Positions 1-9,414 of a stretch of 64,000 nucleotides of DNA are shown here, one piece after another. The notes below the pieces were generated by a model. It saw only the letters and a program-made list of their open reading frames with translations, was not told the DNA's origin and searched no databases. Source of the stretch: Pantoea agglomerans (GTDB lineage Bacteria; Pseudomonadota; Gammaproteobacteria; Enterobacterales; Enterobacteriaceae); the NCBI RefSeq assembly GCF_020149765.1, contig NZ_CP083809.1, positions 2,976,001-3,040,000 on the forward strand. Reading direction: 5' to 3'. The stretch's first letter is position 1; every line of letters starts with the position of its first letter. A program made the translations under genes and the position numbers.

Positions 1-60
1 CGCCGGGCCGAACGAGCATAGATGCCGTGGACGTTGCGATCGGGCCATACTACCTGCGCC
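1..60. repeat. partial copy of a dispersed inverted-repeat element
   Basis: The first 60 bases resemble the right half of the complete element at 9242-9351. Both share a block around GATGCCG, then TTGCGATCGGGCCAT, then a C-rich end (CTACCTGCGCC here, GCCACCCGCG there). Only the right arm and part of the centre are inside the window. If it is the same family, the missing left arm should be an approximate reverse complement of bases 39-60. The similarity is by eye and imperfect. Confidence 0.5.
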
Positions 61-76
61 ATCATCCCGTTGGGAT

Positions 77-1831
77 TTACGGCGCGTTATGCGCCGTCTC
101 CCGTCCCCATGGCCAGAGCCACGCCAGAATCATCTGCGGGTAGCTGCGCTTGTGCGGCTTTTCGCGCGCCTTTTTCTCCGCTTCCGTTAGCCTGTGGATC
201 GCGTCCGTCGGCGCATAGTCAGCTGCGTTTAGCGGCGAATGGGCTTTGACATAGTCGCGCAGCACCTCAGCATCGATAGTTCCCGTATTCTGATAGCCCG
301 TATGGGTATCAATGCGCGGATAGCCGTCGCCGCCCGCGGCGTTAAAGCTGTTGGTCGCCATACGGTAGGTCTTGTTCTCCTGCAGCGGCTGCCCGTTAAT
401 GCGCACGTCGCTCACCGTGCTGCCGTCCGCCACCAGGCTGACATGCGCGAACTGCGCGAAGCCGCCGGTGTCCGGCTTCATGTTCGCAACGACATCAAGA
501 TATTTTTTCACCTCGGCGCCGGTTAGCGTCACCGACACCACCTGATTGCCGAACGGCTGCACCTGCAGCAGATCGCGCCAGCTCAGTTTGCCCGTCGGCA
601 GCGAGGCGCGAATGCCGCCGCCGCTCATCACCGCGAAGTCCGCCTGCGTTTTCGCCATCTGCGCGCGCAGGATCAGCTGCCCGAGACTGGTCTGGGTAAA
701 CCGCACCTGCTCGCGCTCACCGTCAAACTGCCCCGTTGCACTGCCGACAGCGACGTTCAGACGCGACTCGGCTCGCTTCTGATAGGGCATCAGCAGCTTC
801 ATCATGGCGGTGTTTTTTGGGATCTCCTGCTGATAGGTCAGCCAGGTCTCGCTGCCATCGGCATTTTTGATCTTATGCTTCAGGTTGACCGGCACCAGCG
901 CGTAGGACTCCAGCGCCACCTCGCCGTTGCGCCAGGTAAAATCGCCGCGCCCCACATATTCACCCCACTGCCCGGCCTGCATAATCCAGACGCCGTTCTG
1001 CTTGTCCGGCTGGCAGGCTGCCCCAGGCTGATAGCTTTTGACCCGCTCGTTCTCTTTTGCCATGCAAAGCGCATAGTGCGAATGGCCGCCGACGATCATC
1101 GCGACGGTGCCGGGCGGCAGGCTGCGCGCCAGCGTTACGTCGCCGGGAGCGCTGCTGCCGTGCTCGCCGTTATCGTCATAGCCGAGATGGCTCAGCACCA
1201 CGATAACGTCAGGCTTTTCGCCGGCGCGCAGCTCCGCTACCGCCTTTTCCGTTTCGCTGACTGGATCGCGAAACTCCATATCGCGCAGATGCGCCGGATT
1301 CGCCAGCTTAACGGTATCGGGCGTCGCCAGGCCCAGCACGGCGATCTTCAGCCCCATACGATTGAAAATCGCCCAGGGTTTGAAGAGTCGCTGACCGGTG
1401 CTTTTCTGGTAGAGGTTGGCGGCAAGAAAAGGAAAGCGCGCCCAGCCCTCCTGCTTGCGCAGCACCTCGAGCGGATGGTCGAACTCATGATTGCCGAGCG
1501 CCATGGCGTCATAGCCGATCAGGTTCATGCCGCGAATATCGGGCTCTGCCTGTAGCGCGTCCGACTCCGGCACGCCGGTATTGACGTCGCCTGCTGAGAG
1601 GATCAGCGCGCCGCCGCCTTTAGCCTGTACGTCGTAGCGCAAGGTATCCATTAAGGTTTTCTGCGCCGCGAGGCCATATTCGCCCTGCGCGCTGTACCAG
1701 AAATGGCCGTGCTCGTCGTTGGTATGGAGAATGCTAAAGCGGTAAGTGCGATCAGGCTCGGCGGCCTGAGAAAGCAGGGGGGTCAGCGCCAGCAGCGCAA
1801 GGCCGGTGGCAGCCCATCGTGATAACAGCAA
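77..1831 (-). CDS. ushA: UDP-sugar hydrolase / 5'-nucleotidase UshA (periplasmic)
   Basis: UshA breaks down UDP-sugars and 5'-nucleotides in the periplasm so that nucleosides and sugars can be taken up. The protein shows the metallophosphatase motifs LHTNDEHGH (about residues 35-43), GNHEFD and GGHSH, plus the C-terminal nucleotide-binding domain with GGGIR and NAAGGDGYPR. The start chosen is a TTG at 1831. It sits 7 nt behind a strong AAGGAG and makes a clean signal peptide (MLLSRWAATGLALLALTPL..., cut near SQAA). Upstream in-frame ATGs at 1906 and 1879 lack this. The result is 584 residues against 550 in E. coli. The surplus is a C-terminal tail of about 40 residues, basic then tryptophan-rich (LAWLWPW). 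Transcription diverges from ybaL. Confidence 0.93.
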   Translation of the reverse strand: MLLSRWAATGLALLALTPLLSQAAEPDRTYRFSILHTNDEHGHFWYSAQGEYGLAAQKTLMDTLRYDVQAKGGGALILSAGDVNTGVPESDALQAEPDIRGMNLIGYDAMALGNHEFDHPLEVLRKQEGWARFPFLAANLYQKSTGQRLFKPWAIFNRMGLKIAVLGLATPDTVKLANPAHLRDMEFRDPVSETEKAVAELRAGEKPDVIVVLSHLGYDDNGEHGSSAPGDVTLARSLPPGTVAMIVGGHSHYALCMAKENERVKSYQPGAACQPDKQNGVWIMQAGQWGEYVGRGDFTWRNGEVALESYALVPVNLKHKIKNADGSETWLTYQQEIPKNTAMMKLLMPYQKRAESRLNVAVGSATGQFDGEREQVRFTQTSLGQLILRAQMAKTQADFAVMSGGGIRASLPTGKLSWRDLLQVQPFGNQVVSVTLTGAEVKKYLDVVANMKPDTGGFAQFAHVSLVADGSTVSDVRINGQPLQENKTYRMATNSFNAAGGDGYPRIDTHTGYQNTGTIDAEVLRDYVKAHSPLNAADYAPTDAIHRLTEAEKKAREKPHKRSYPQMILAWLWPWGRETAHNAP

Positions 1832-1914
1832 AGCCTGTCTCCTTATTTTACGCAGTCCCGTTCCGGGTGGTATCAGCATGCTGACCCACTGTGTCGCATA
1901 TTCCACTGTTTAAC

Positions 1915-2244
1915 TCAAGATGAAACAGGGCTACCGCTGGCACTAACTGGTTTTAACACTGATTCCCAAAAAAGAAGCGAAGCGTTAAATCTGGCGCAAA
2001 GTTGCCGCTCAGGTCGCTTACCGTCATTCTTCGCGCATTCCAGCGTGATAGTGGTCATCAGCGCGCCTTTTTCCAGCCAGATATTGTTATAACGTGCCTC
2101 GCAAACTTGCTTTACTGCGGCCCGGATTAGCGAAAACAGAGAAAAACAGCCGTTCGACTCTGCTTTCCTCTTATTTTTAAACTTTTTTCTTATTATCCCG
2201 CAAATAGCACAGCGAAAAATGGTTAATTGCCTTAAACTTAATTG
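1915..2244 (-). pseudogene. open frame resembling a decayed coding remnant in the ushA-ybaL gap
   Basis: The gap between the ushA and ybaL starts (1832-2280) must hold both promoters. It also holds an uninterrupted minus-strand frame of about 110 codons with no good start codon. Its last 70 codons look protein-like, with QVCEARYNNIWLEKGALMTT followed by LECAKNDGKRPERQLCARF. The upstream part is AT-rich and looks like promoter DNA. I do not recognise a family. It may be the tail of a lost gene (E. coli carries fsr near here, but the residues do not look like an MFS protein) or chance. Confidence 0.25.
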
Positions 2245-2280
2245 TTACAGGCAGATACATTTGCACACAAGGAGACAGGC

Positions 2281-3969
2281 ATGCATCACACCACACCGTT
2301 GATCACTACCATCGTCGGGGGACTGGTCCTGGCGTTTCTCCTTGGCATGCTCGCACACCGGCTGCGTATTTCGCCGCTGGTTGGCTATTTGCTGGCGGGC
2401 GTGCTGGCCGGGCCTTTTACGCCGGGCTTTGTCGCCGATACCAATCTTGCGCCCGAGCTGGCAGAGCTGGGCGTTATCCTGCTGATGTTCGGCGTCGGAC
2501 TTCACTTCTCCCTAAAGGATTTGATGGCGGTAAAGAGTATCGCCATTCCCGGTGCCGTGGCGCAGATCGCCGTCGCCACGCTGCTGGGAATGGGCCTCTC
2601 CGCCTGGCTGGGCTGGTCGCTGATGACGGGCCTGGTGTTTGGCCTCTGTCTCTCTACCGCCAGCACCGTGGTGCTGCTGCGCGCGCTGGAAGAGCGTCAG
2701 CTGATTGACAGCCAGCGCGGCCAAATCGCCATTGGCTGGCTGATTGTGGAGGATCTGGTGATGGTGCTGACGCTGGTGCTGCTGCCCGCCATTGCCGGTA
2801 TGCTGGAACAGGGCAACGCCAGCCCGCAGCTGCTGGCGTGGGATCTGCTGCTGACTATCGGCAAGGTCGCCGCCTTTATGGTGCTGATGATGGTGGTCGG
2901 GCGTCGCGTGGTGCCCTGGATCCTGGCGAAAAGCGCCGCCACCGGCTCGCGCGAGCTCTTTACCCTGTCGGTGCTGGCGCTGGCGCTCGGCATCGCCTTT
3001 GGCGCAGTGGAGTTTTTCGACGTCTCTTTCGCGCTCGGGGCCTTCTTCGCCGGCATGGTGCTGAATGAATCTGAGCTGAGCCACCGCGCCGCTCACGACA
3101 CCCTGCCGCTGCGCGACGCCTTCGCGGTGCTCTTTTTTGTGTCGGTCGGCATGCTGTTCGATCCGATGATCCTGGTGGAGCAGCCGCTGGCGGTGCTGGG
3201 GGCGCTGGTGATTGTGGTGCTGGGTAAATCTGTCGCCGCCTGGCTGCTGGTGACGCTGCTGGGCCATTCGCGCCGTACCGCACTGACCATCTCCGTCAGC
3301 CTGGCGCAGATCGGCGAGTTCGCCTTTATTCTGGCCGGCCTCGGCATCTCCCTTAATCTGCTCACCAGCGAAGGGCGTAACCTGGTACTGGCGGCAGCGA
3401 TCCTCTCTATTATGCTCAACCCTATCCTGTTCAGCCTGCTGGAGCGTTTCCTGGCGAAGAGCGAAAGCCGTCAGGAGCAGTCGCAGGAAGAGACGATCGA
3501 GGAAGAGAAGCAGAGCCCGGTGGATATCTGCCATCACGCGGTGGTCGTCGGCTATGGCCGGGTTGGCAGCCTGCTGAGCCAGAAGCTGCTGGAGGCGGAC
3601 GTGCCTTTCGTGGTGGTGGAGAACTCTCGCGCGCGCGTTGAGGCGCTGCGTGAACAGGGCATTCGGGCGGTGCTGGGCAATGCGGTGCGCGCCGAAACCA
3701 TGGAGCTGGCGCGGCTCGACTGCGCGCGCTGGCTGCTGCTGACCATTCCCAACGGCTTCGAATCAGGCGAAATCGTCACCACCGCGCGCGAGAAGTTTAA
3801 CGACATCGAGATTATTGCGCGCGCGCACTATGACGATGAGGTGGAATACATTATGACGCGCGGCGCAACGCGCGTTGTGATGGGCGAGCGCGAGATCGCC
3901 AGCAGCATGCTGCATATGCTGGAGGCGGAGATTGCCGAGCGCCCTATCGTGCGCGAGTGCCCGATTTAA
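2281..3969 (+). CDS. ybaL: KefC-family monovalent cation:proton antiporter YbaL
   Basis: Inner-membrane CPA2-type cation/proton antiporter. About 12 hydrophobic segments fill residues 1-390 (first MHHTTPLITTIVGGLVLAFL). A charged linker (QEQSQEETIEEEKQ) follows, then a cytosolic TrkA-N/Rossmann domain with VVVGYGRVGS that would sense a nucleotide. The length is 562 residues, close to E. coli YbaL. The ATG at 2281 follows AAGGAGACAGGC; a longer in-frame reading from 2242 has no ribosome site. The gene diverges from ushA and converges on gsk. In E. coli fsr lies between ybaL and ushA; it is absent here. The physiological substrate is not established from sequence. Confidence 0.93.
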   Translation: MHHTTPLITTIVGGLVLAFLLGMLAHRLRISPLVGYLLAGVLAGPFTPGFVADTNLAPELAELGVILLMFGVGLHFSLKDLMAVKSIAIPGAVAQIAVATLLGMGLSAWLGWSLMTGLVFGLCLSTASTVVLLRALEERQLIDSQRGQIAIGWLIVEDLVMVLTLVLLPAIAGMLEQGNASPQLLAWDLLLTIGKVAAFMVLMMVVGRRVVPWILAKSAATGSRELFTLSVLALALGIAFGAVEFFDVSFALGAFFAGMVLNESELSHRAAHDTLPLRDAFAVLFFVSVGMLFDPMILVEQPLAVLGALVIVVLGKSVAAWLLVTLLGHSRRTALTISVSLAQIGEFAFILAGLGISLNLLTSEGRNLVLAAAILSIMLNPILFSLLERFLAKSESRQEQSQEETIEEEKQSPVDICHHAVVVGYGRVGSLLSQKLLEADVPFVVVENSRARVEALREQGIRAVLGNAVRAETMELARLDCARWLLLTIPNGFESGEIVTTAREKFNDIEIIARAHYDDEVEYIMTRGATRVVMGEREIASSMLHMLEAEIAERPIVRECPI

Positions 3970-3997
3970 GCTGCGCGGCGTTTTACCCCCGCGCAAG

Positions 3998-4031
3998 AGA
4001 AAGGGGCATCCGGCTCGCGTCCGCCCTTTCT
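3998..4031. terminator. hairpin between convergent ybaL and gsk
   Basis: Stem AGAAAGGGGC pairs with GCCCTTTCT across a 15-nt loop in the 72 bp between two convergent genes. No long T run follows on either strand, so terminator function is inferred from position. Confidence 0.45.
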
Positions 4032-4041
4032 CCCCTGTGGC

Positions 4042-5343
4042 TTAGCGATCCCAGTAGGACTCTTCCAGGCTGTCCTCACGCTCCGGCAGTCCGCGCGTCA
4101 GGCGCGGCGAATGCTGGTTAAGCACCTGATAGCTGACGCGGTTGGCATATTTGCACACCTGCGCCAGCGATGAATAGGTCAGGTATTCGCGCGCGTGCTT
4201 GCTGGAGTTCGGCACGTTCTGGCGATGGTAATTATTCGCCGTGATGTCGTGCAGCAGCGCTGCCAGCGCGCCGTCGCCTGCGCCGTTGGTGTTCATGATC
4301 TTCTCCGGCCCGCCCATATAGGGCGCGATATGCGAGAAGATGCGCAGCGGCTGCTCGCACGCCTGCCGGCGCATGGCGCGGCTGAACTCATACTGGTTGA
4401 ACTCCGCAATGGCGCCTGGCAGCAGCGGATGATTGGTTTTGCGCTTAAACGCCTCCTCGGTGTAGCCCGCCATATAGAGCCCGGTCGGGCCAGCGGTGCA
4501 GAGCACCAGATCGACCCACTCCAGCGCCATATCGGCCGCGCGCAGCGGATCGGACTCGCCGGTCAGCGCCAGCGCTTCCTCTTCATTCATCGCCACGATA
4601 GTAACGTGATCGCGCAGAAAGTCGCGCCAGTACTGCGGGTTGTCGCCGATCACATACTTTGTGCCCAGCGTCAGCACTACCGGCACGTTGTGGCGTTTCG
4701 CGTACTCAATCGCCTGCAGCGTGGCCTGCGGCATCGGCTCACCTTCGGCGCAGCGCACCAGGTAGGAGGTGAGTACCAGCGCCGACGCGCCGGCGATAAC
4801 CGCTTCGGGAATGCTTTCGGCGTGCAGCTGGTTCATCTGCCCAGGACTAATGGCGAAGGTGCGCTCGCCCTGCTCGCCGATCAGGGTAAAGCAGCGGCCA
4901 ATAGCGCCGTCGACGCCCTGTAGATAGTTAAGATCGACCCGGCTCGAGGTGTTGCAGAGATAGCGGTAGGCGTAACCACCGATCTGAATATTGCTGCACA
5001 TCACGCCGAGCAGCACCGAACGGTCATCGGCCAGCACCGAGTAGTTGTGCAGCGTATTGCCGATAGTGCCGCCGGCGAACTGATGGCTAATCAGGTTATC
5101 GCGCAGCAGCTCGTGATAGAGCGCCTCAGCAACGTCGTCGTCGATCACTAAGGAGTGCCCGGCGCTCAGACCGTAGCGAACCAGAAAGGCGTCATCGACT
5201 TTGGCTTCGATATCCACCAGCGTCTGATCGATTCCCACGACCCAGCTGCCCTCTTCCACCTCCTGCGAGGCGGCGTGCAGCAAGGGATCGCGAGCGCTAA
5301 CGGGAAAATAGTGTTTGGATTTACGTTTGCCGGGAAATTTCAT
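4042..5343 (-). CDS. gsk: inosine-guanosine kinase Gsk
   Basis: Phosphorylates guanosine and inosine to GMP and IMP in purine salvage. PfkB/ribokinase family, with GGTIGNTLHNYSVL in the substrate region and the catalytic/anion-hole motif NTNGAGDGALAALLHD near residue 345. It is 433 residues, and the N-terminus MKFPGKRKSKHYFP is nearly identical to E. coli Gsk. The ATG at 5343 was chosen over an upstream in-frame ATG at 5385 on that basis. Its upstream neighbour on the same strand is hemH, 56 bp away. E. coli has aes between the two, and that gene is missing here. Confidence 0.96.
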   Translation of the reverse strand: MKFPGKRKSKHYFPVSARDPLLHAASQEVEEGSWVVGIDQTLVDIEAKVDDAFLVRYGLSAGHSLVIDDDVAEALYHELLRDNLISHQFAGGTIGNTLHNYSVLADDRSVLLGVMCSNIQIGGYAYRYLCNTSSRVDLNYLQGVDGAIGRCFTLIGEQGERTFAISPGQMNQLHAESIPEAVIAGASALVLTSYLVRCAEGEPMPQATLQAIEYAKRHNVPVVLTLGTKYVIGDNPQYWRDFLRDHVTIVAMNEEEALALTGESDPLRAADMALEWVDLVLCTAGPTGLYMAGYTEEAFKRKTNHPLLPGAIAEFNQYEFSRAMRRQACEQPLRIFSHIAPYMGGPEKIMNTNGAGDGALAALLHDITANNYHRQNVPNSSKHAREYLTYSSLAQVCKYANRVSYQVLNQHSPRLTRGLPEREDSLEESYWDR

Positions 5344-5399
5344 GATGAGCGCCGTCAGAAAAACAGGCGGAGGATGATAGCACATTCTCCGCCGCGGCT

Positions 5400-6359
5400 T
5401 TAACGACGCGCGTTGACCAGCTGCACCATCATCTCAATATGGGCGTCATCCGCGTTCAGCGCCGGGATATATTCGAACTTTTCGCCGCCGCCGTGCAGGA
5501 AGAACTCACGGTTCTGCTCGTTGATCTCCTCCAGCGTCTCCAGGCAGTCAGAGGCAAAGCCAGGGCTCATCACCTGCACATGCTTAATGCCCTTTTTCGC
5601 CAGCCCCTGCATGGTTTCATCCGTGTAGGGCTGCAGCCAGGGTTCGCGGCCAAAGCGCGACTGGAAGGTCATCATGATTTGATCGTCGCGCAGGCCCAGC
5701 GCCTGCTGCAGCAGTGCCGTGGTATCGCCGCAGCGCAGCGGATAATCGTCCCCCTCTCTGGCGAAGCGCTGTGGAATGCCGTGATAGGAGAGCACCAGCA
5801 GATCCGGCTGGCCATGCGCCGCAAAGGCGCGCTCAACCGAGGCTTTCAGCGCGGCGATATAGGCGGGATGTTCGGCATAGTCGCGAATAAAGTTGATATC
5901 CGGCAGGGTGCGCGCGGTTTTAAAGGCGCTGTATAAACCATCCCAGACCGCCGCGACGGTAGAGCAGGAGAACTGCGGGTAGAGCGGCAGCACGATCAGG
6001 CGCGTTACGCCCTGCGTCATCAGGCTGTCCACCGCGCTCTGCAGGCTGGGGTTGCCGTAGCTCATGCCCAACTCGACCGGCATATCGACGCGCGCCGCCA
6101 GCGCTTCGCGCTGCTGCTTGCTATAAACCATCAGCGGCGAGCCACCCTCCATCCAGACGGAGGCGTAGAGCTTTGAGACGCGGGGCGAGCGAAACGGCAG
6201 AATAACGCCATTAAGAATCGGCCACCAGAGCCAGCGCGGCGTATCGACCACGCGAGGATCGCTAAGAAACTGTTTCAGATAGCGCTTTACAGCGGCAGTT
6301 GTGGGGGCGTCTGGCGTACCGAGATTAACCAGTAACACGCCGGGCTTGTCTTGCCTCAT
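5400..6359 (-). CDS. hemH: ferrochelatase HemH
   Basis: Inserts ferrous iron into protoporphyrin IX, the last step of haem synthesis, at the cytoplasmic face of the membrane. Visible are the N-terminal [20 protein letters not shown], the catalytic histidine in [10 protein letters not shown] and the C-terminal [13 protein letters not shown] helix (here [20 protein letters not shown]). It has 319 residues, the usual length. The start at 6359 follows AAGGAATAACA; the upstream in-frame ATG at 6431 would add 24 residues that the family lacks. It lies downstream of adk on the same strand, with a hairpin between them. Confidence 0.96.
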   Translation of the reverse strand: MRQDKPGVLLVNLGTPDAPTTAAVKRYLKQFLSDPRVVDTPRWLWWPILNGVILPFRSPRVSKLYASVWMEGGSPLMVYSKQQREALAARVDMPVELGMSYGNPSLQSAVDSLMTQGVTRLIVLPLYPQFSCSTVAAVWDGLYSAFKTARTLPDINFIRDYAEHPAYIAALKASVERAFAAHGQPDLLVLSYHGIPQRFAREGDDYPLRCGDTTALLQQALGLRDDQIMMTFQSRFGREPWLQPYTDETMQGLAKKGIKHVQVMSPGFASDCLETLEEINEQNREFFLHGGGEKFEYIPALNADDAHIEMMVQLVNARR

Positions 6360-6442
6360 TGTTATTCCTTGATAGCGGAGATGCGTGAAAACAGGAGAAA
6401 TTGTAGCGGAAAGCGGGAGAGGGAAAAGCAATTACTGCAAAA

Positions 6443-6463
6443 GGGGCTGGCACTGCCGGCCCC
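6443..6463 (-). terminator. adk-hemH intergenic hairpin
   Basis: On the minus strand GGGGC..GCCCC forms a hairpin followed by TTTT directly after the adk stop. It would limit read-through from adk into hemH. Confidence 0.5.
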
Positions 6464-6470
6464 AACGGCG

Positions 6471-8104
<1,634 letters not shown>

Positions 8105-8176
8105 CGCGTCGTGGTTCTCTTCTCTTTGTCGGGTGATGGCGGGCGTGGCGGCAAGACCAGACCACGCATAGCTTTG

Positions 8177-8211
8177 CCTGGCAGTCAACCCGCTATAATC
8201 AGCGGGCCAGG
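8177..8211. promoter_or_regulatory. nested inverted repeat in the divergent promoter region (possible LysR operator)
   Basis: CCTGG - 7 nt - CCCGCT - ATAATC - AGCGGG - CCAGG forms two nested inverted repeats between the divergent starts at 8104 and 8286, with a TATAAT-like core. The position suits an operator for the LysR protein controlling both genes. Function is inferred. Confidence 0.4.
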
Positions 8212-8285
8212 TTAACGGAATGCGGCTGGACTTTAAAATGATATAAACTGACAATCCCTGTTAGGTTTTTACACAGGGGATGAGT

Positions 8286-9155
8286 ATGACCCGGCTACCT
8301 CCGCTAAGGGCGCTGCACCATTTTCACCAGGCGGCGCTGCACTGCAGCTTTAGCGTGGCGGCCGAGCATCTGCACGTCACTCACAGCGCCGTCAGCCATC
8401 AGATTCGCCAGCTGGAGAGCTGGATGGGTAAGCCGCTTTTCGTGCGCACCAACGGACGCGTAAAGTTAACCTCACACGGCGAGCGGCTGCTGCTGAGCTG
8501 CCAGAAAGCGTTTAGCGAGCTTTCCACCACCTGCGCCAGTATTCGTACCGGTATGCGTCACCACCTGACCGTCTCATGCGCCCCCAGCTTTTTGTCGCAG
8601 TGGCTGATCCCGCGTATCAGCACCTTTTATCAGCGCTATCCCGATATTGAGATCCACTTTCAGGGGCAGATGGCGCTAAGCCAGCTGCGCAGCGAGCATA
8701 TTGACGTGCTGATCCTTAGCTACGAACAGCCGCCCGAAGGGGATATCGACGCGACGCTGATCGGCGACGACTATACCGGGCCGCTCTGCGCGCCGCTGTT
8801 CGCCTCGCGTTTTCGCAGCGCGCAGGATCTCGCCGCCCTTCCCCTGCTGCACGTCGATACGCGCCTGCACGCCTGGGCGGAGTGGGCGAAAAACGCTGAG
8901 GTACAGGGTAATTTCTGGTCGGGAAAGCATTTCGACAACCTGACGCTCGGCATTCAGGCGGCGAAAAACGGGCTGGGCGTGATTGTGGCGCCGCGGCTGC
9001 TGGTGCGCCACGAGCTTGAAGACGGAACGCTGATCGCCCCGCTCGGCTTTGTGCGCGTCGATCGCGCCACCTGGATGATGACGAAGGCGTCGCGGCGCCA
9101 CGACGGGGAGATTACACTGTTTCGCGACTGGCTGCGCGAGGCGGCGCAGCAGTAA
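8286..9155 (+). CDS. LysR-family transcriptional regulator (GcvA-like)
   Basis: DNA-binding regulator of 289 residues. The N-terminal winged helix-turn-helix is clear (LPPLRALHHFHQAALHCSFS, then AAEHLHVTHSAVSHQIRQLE, residues about 4-50). The effector-binding domain begins near residue 90 (RHHLTVSCAPSFLSQWLIPR). The opening LPPLxALxxF is shared with GcvA/AmpR-type regulators. The ATG at 8286 has GGGGA at proper spacing; the ATG two codons upstream at 8280 abuts that site. It most likely controls the divergent gene at 7259-8104. The effector is unknown. The pair is inserted between adk and htpG, which are neighbours in E. coli. Confidence 0.88.
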   Translation: MTRLPPLRALHHFHQAALHCSFSVAAEHLHVTHSAVSHQIRQLESWMGKPLFVRTNGRVKLTSHGERLLLSCQKAFSELSTTCASIRTGMRHHLTVSCAPSFLSQWLIPRISTFYQRYPDIEIHFQGQMALSQLRSEHIDVLILSYEQPPEGDIDATLIGDDYTGPLCAPLFASRFRSAQDLAALPLLHVDTRLHAWAEWAKNAEVQGNFWSGKHFDNLTLGIQAAKNGLGVIVAPRLLVRHELEDGTLIAPLGFVRVDRATWMMTKASRRHDGEITLFRDWLREAAQQ

Positions 9156-9241
9156 GGTCTGTTTAGAACCTGAACCATTAGCGCAGGGGCCCAAAAAGCG
9201 CACGGCCAGGTGTAACTTAAAGGCGGGCACCCAACTCAAGG

Positions 9242-9351
9242 CGCGGGTGGCATGGCCCGAGGAGCAAAGCGTCCTGCGCTAGGGCAGGCGCAGGCCGAGC
9301 TGGCATGGATGCCGCTTTTTGCGTCTTTGCGATCGGGCCATGCCACCCGCG
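9242..9351. repeat. 110 bp element with perfect 19-bp terminal inverted repeats
   Basis: The ends CGCGGGTGGCATGGCCCGA (9242-9260) and its exact reverse complement (9333-9351) enclose 72 bp. That centre contains smaller palindromes (CCTGCGC/GCGCAGG; GGCATGGATGCC). It fills most of the 259-bp gap between the LysR gene and htpG, and no reading frame spans it. A diverged copy of its right half lies at 1-60, so it is a dispersed repeat: a MITE-like or REP-like element, or a structured RNA. Confidence 0.7.
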
Positions 9352-9372
9352 ACAGCACCGCTGTAAAAAAAA

Positions 9373-9392
9373 GCCGGTGCTTAAGCACCGGC
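9373..9392. terminator. htpG terminator (bidirectional)
   Basis: GCCGGTGCTTAAGCACCGGC is a perfect 20-bp palindrome. On the minus strand it is followed by a run of eight T, terminating htpG. On the plus strand CTTTAT follows and could stop read-through from the LysR gene. Confidence 0.85.
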
Positions 9393-9414
9393 CTTTATCT
9401 CTGTCGCTGCGAGC

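Noticed and set aside
2512..3537. 341-codon minus-strand frame opposite ybaL
   Set aside because: Arg/His/Gln-rich shadow of the membrane-helix codons of ybaL.
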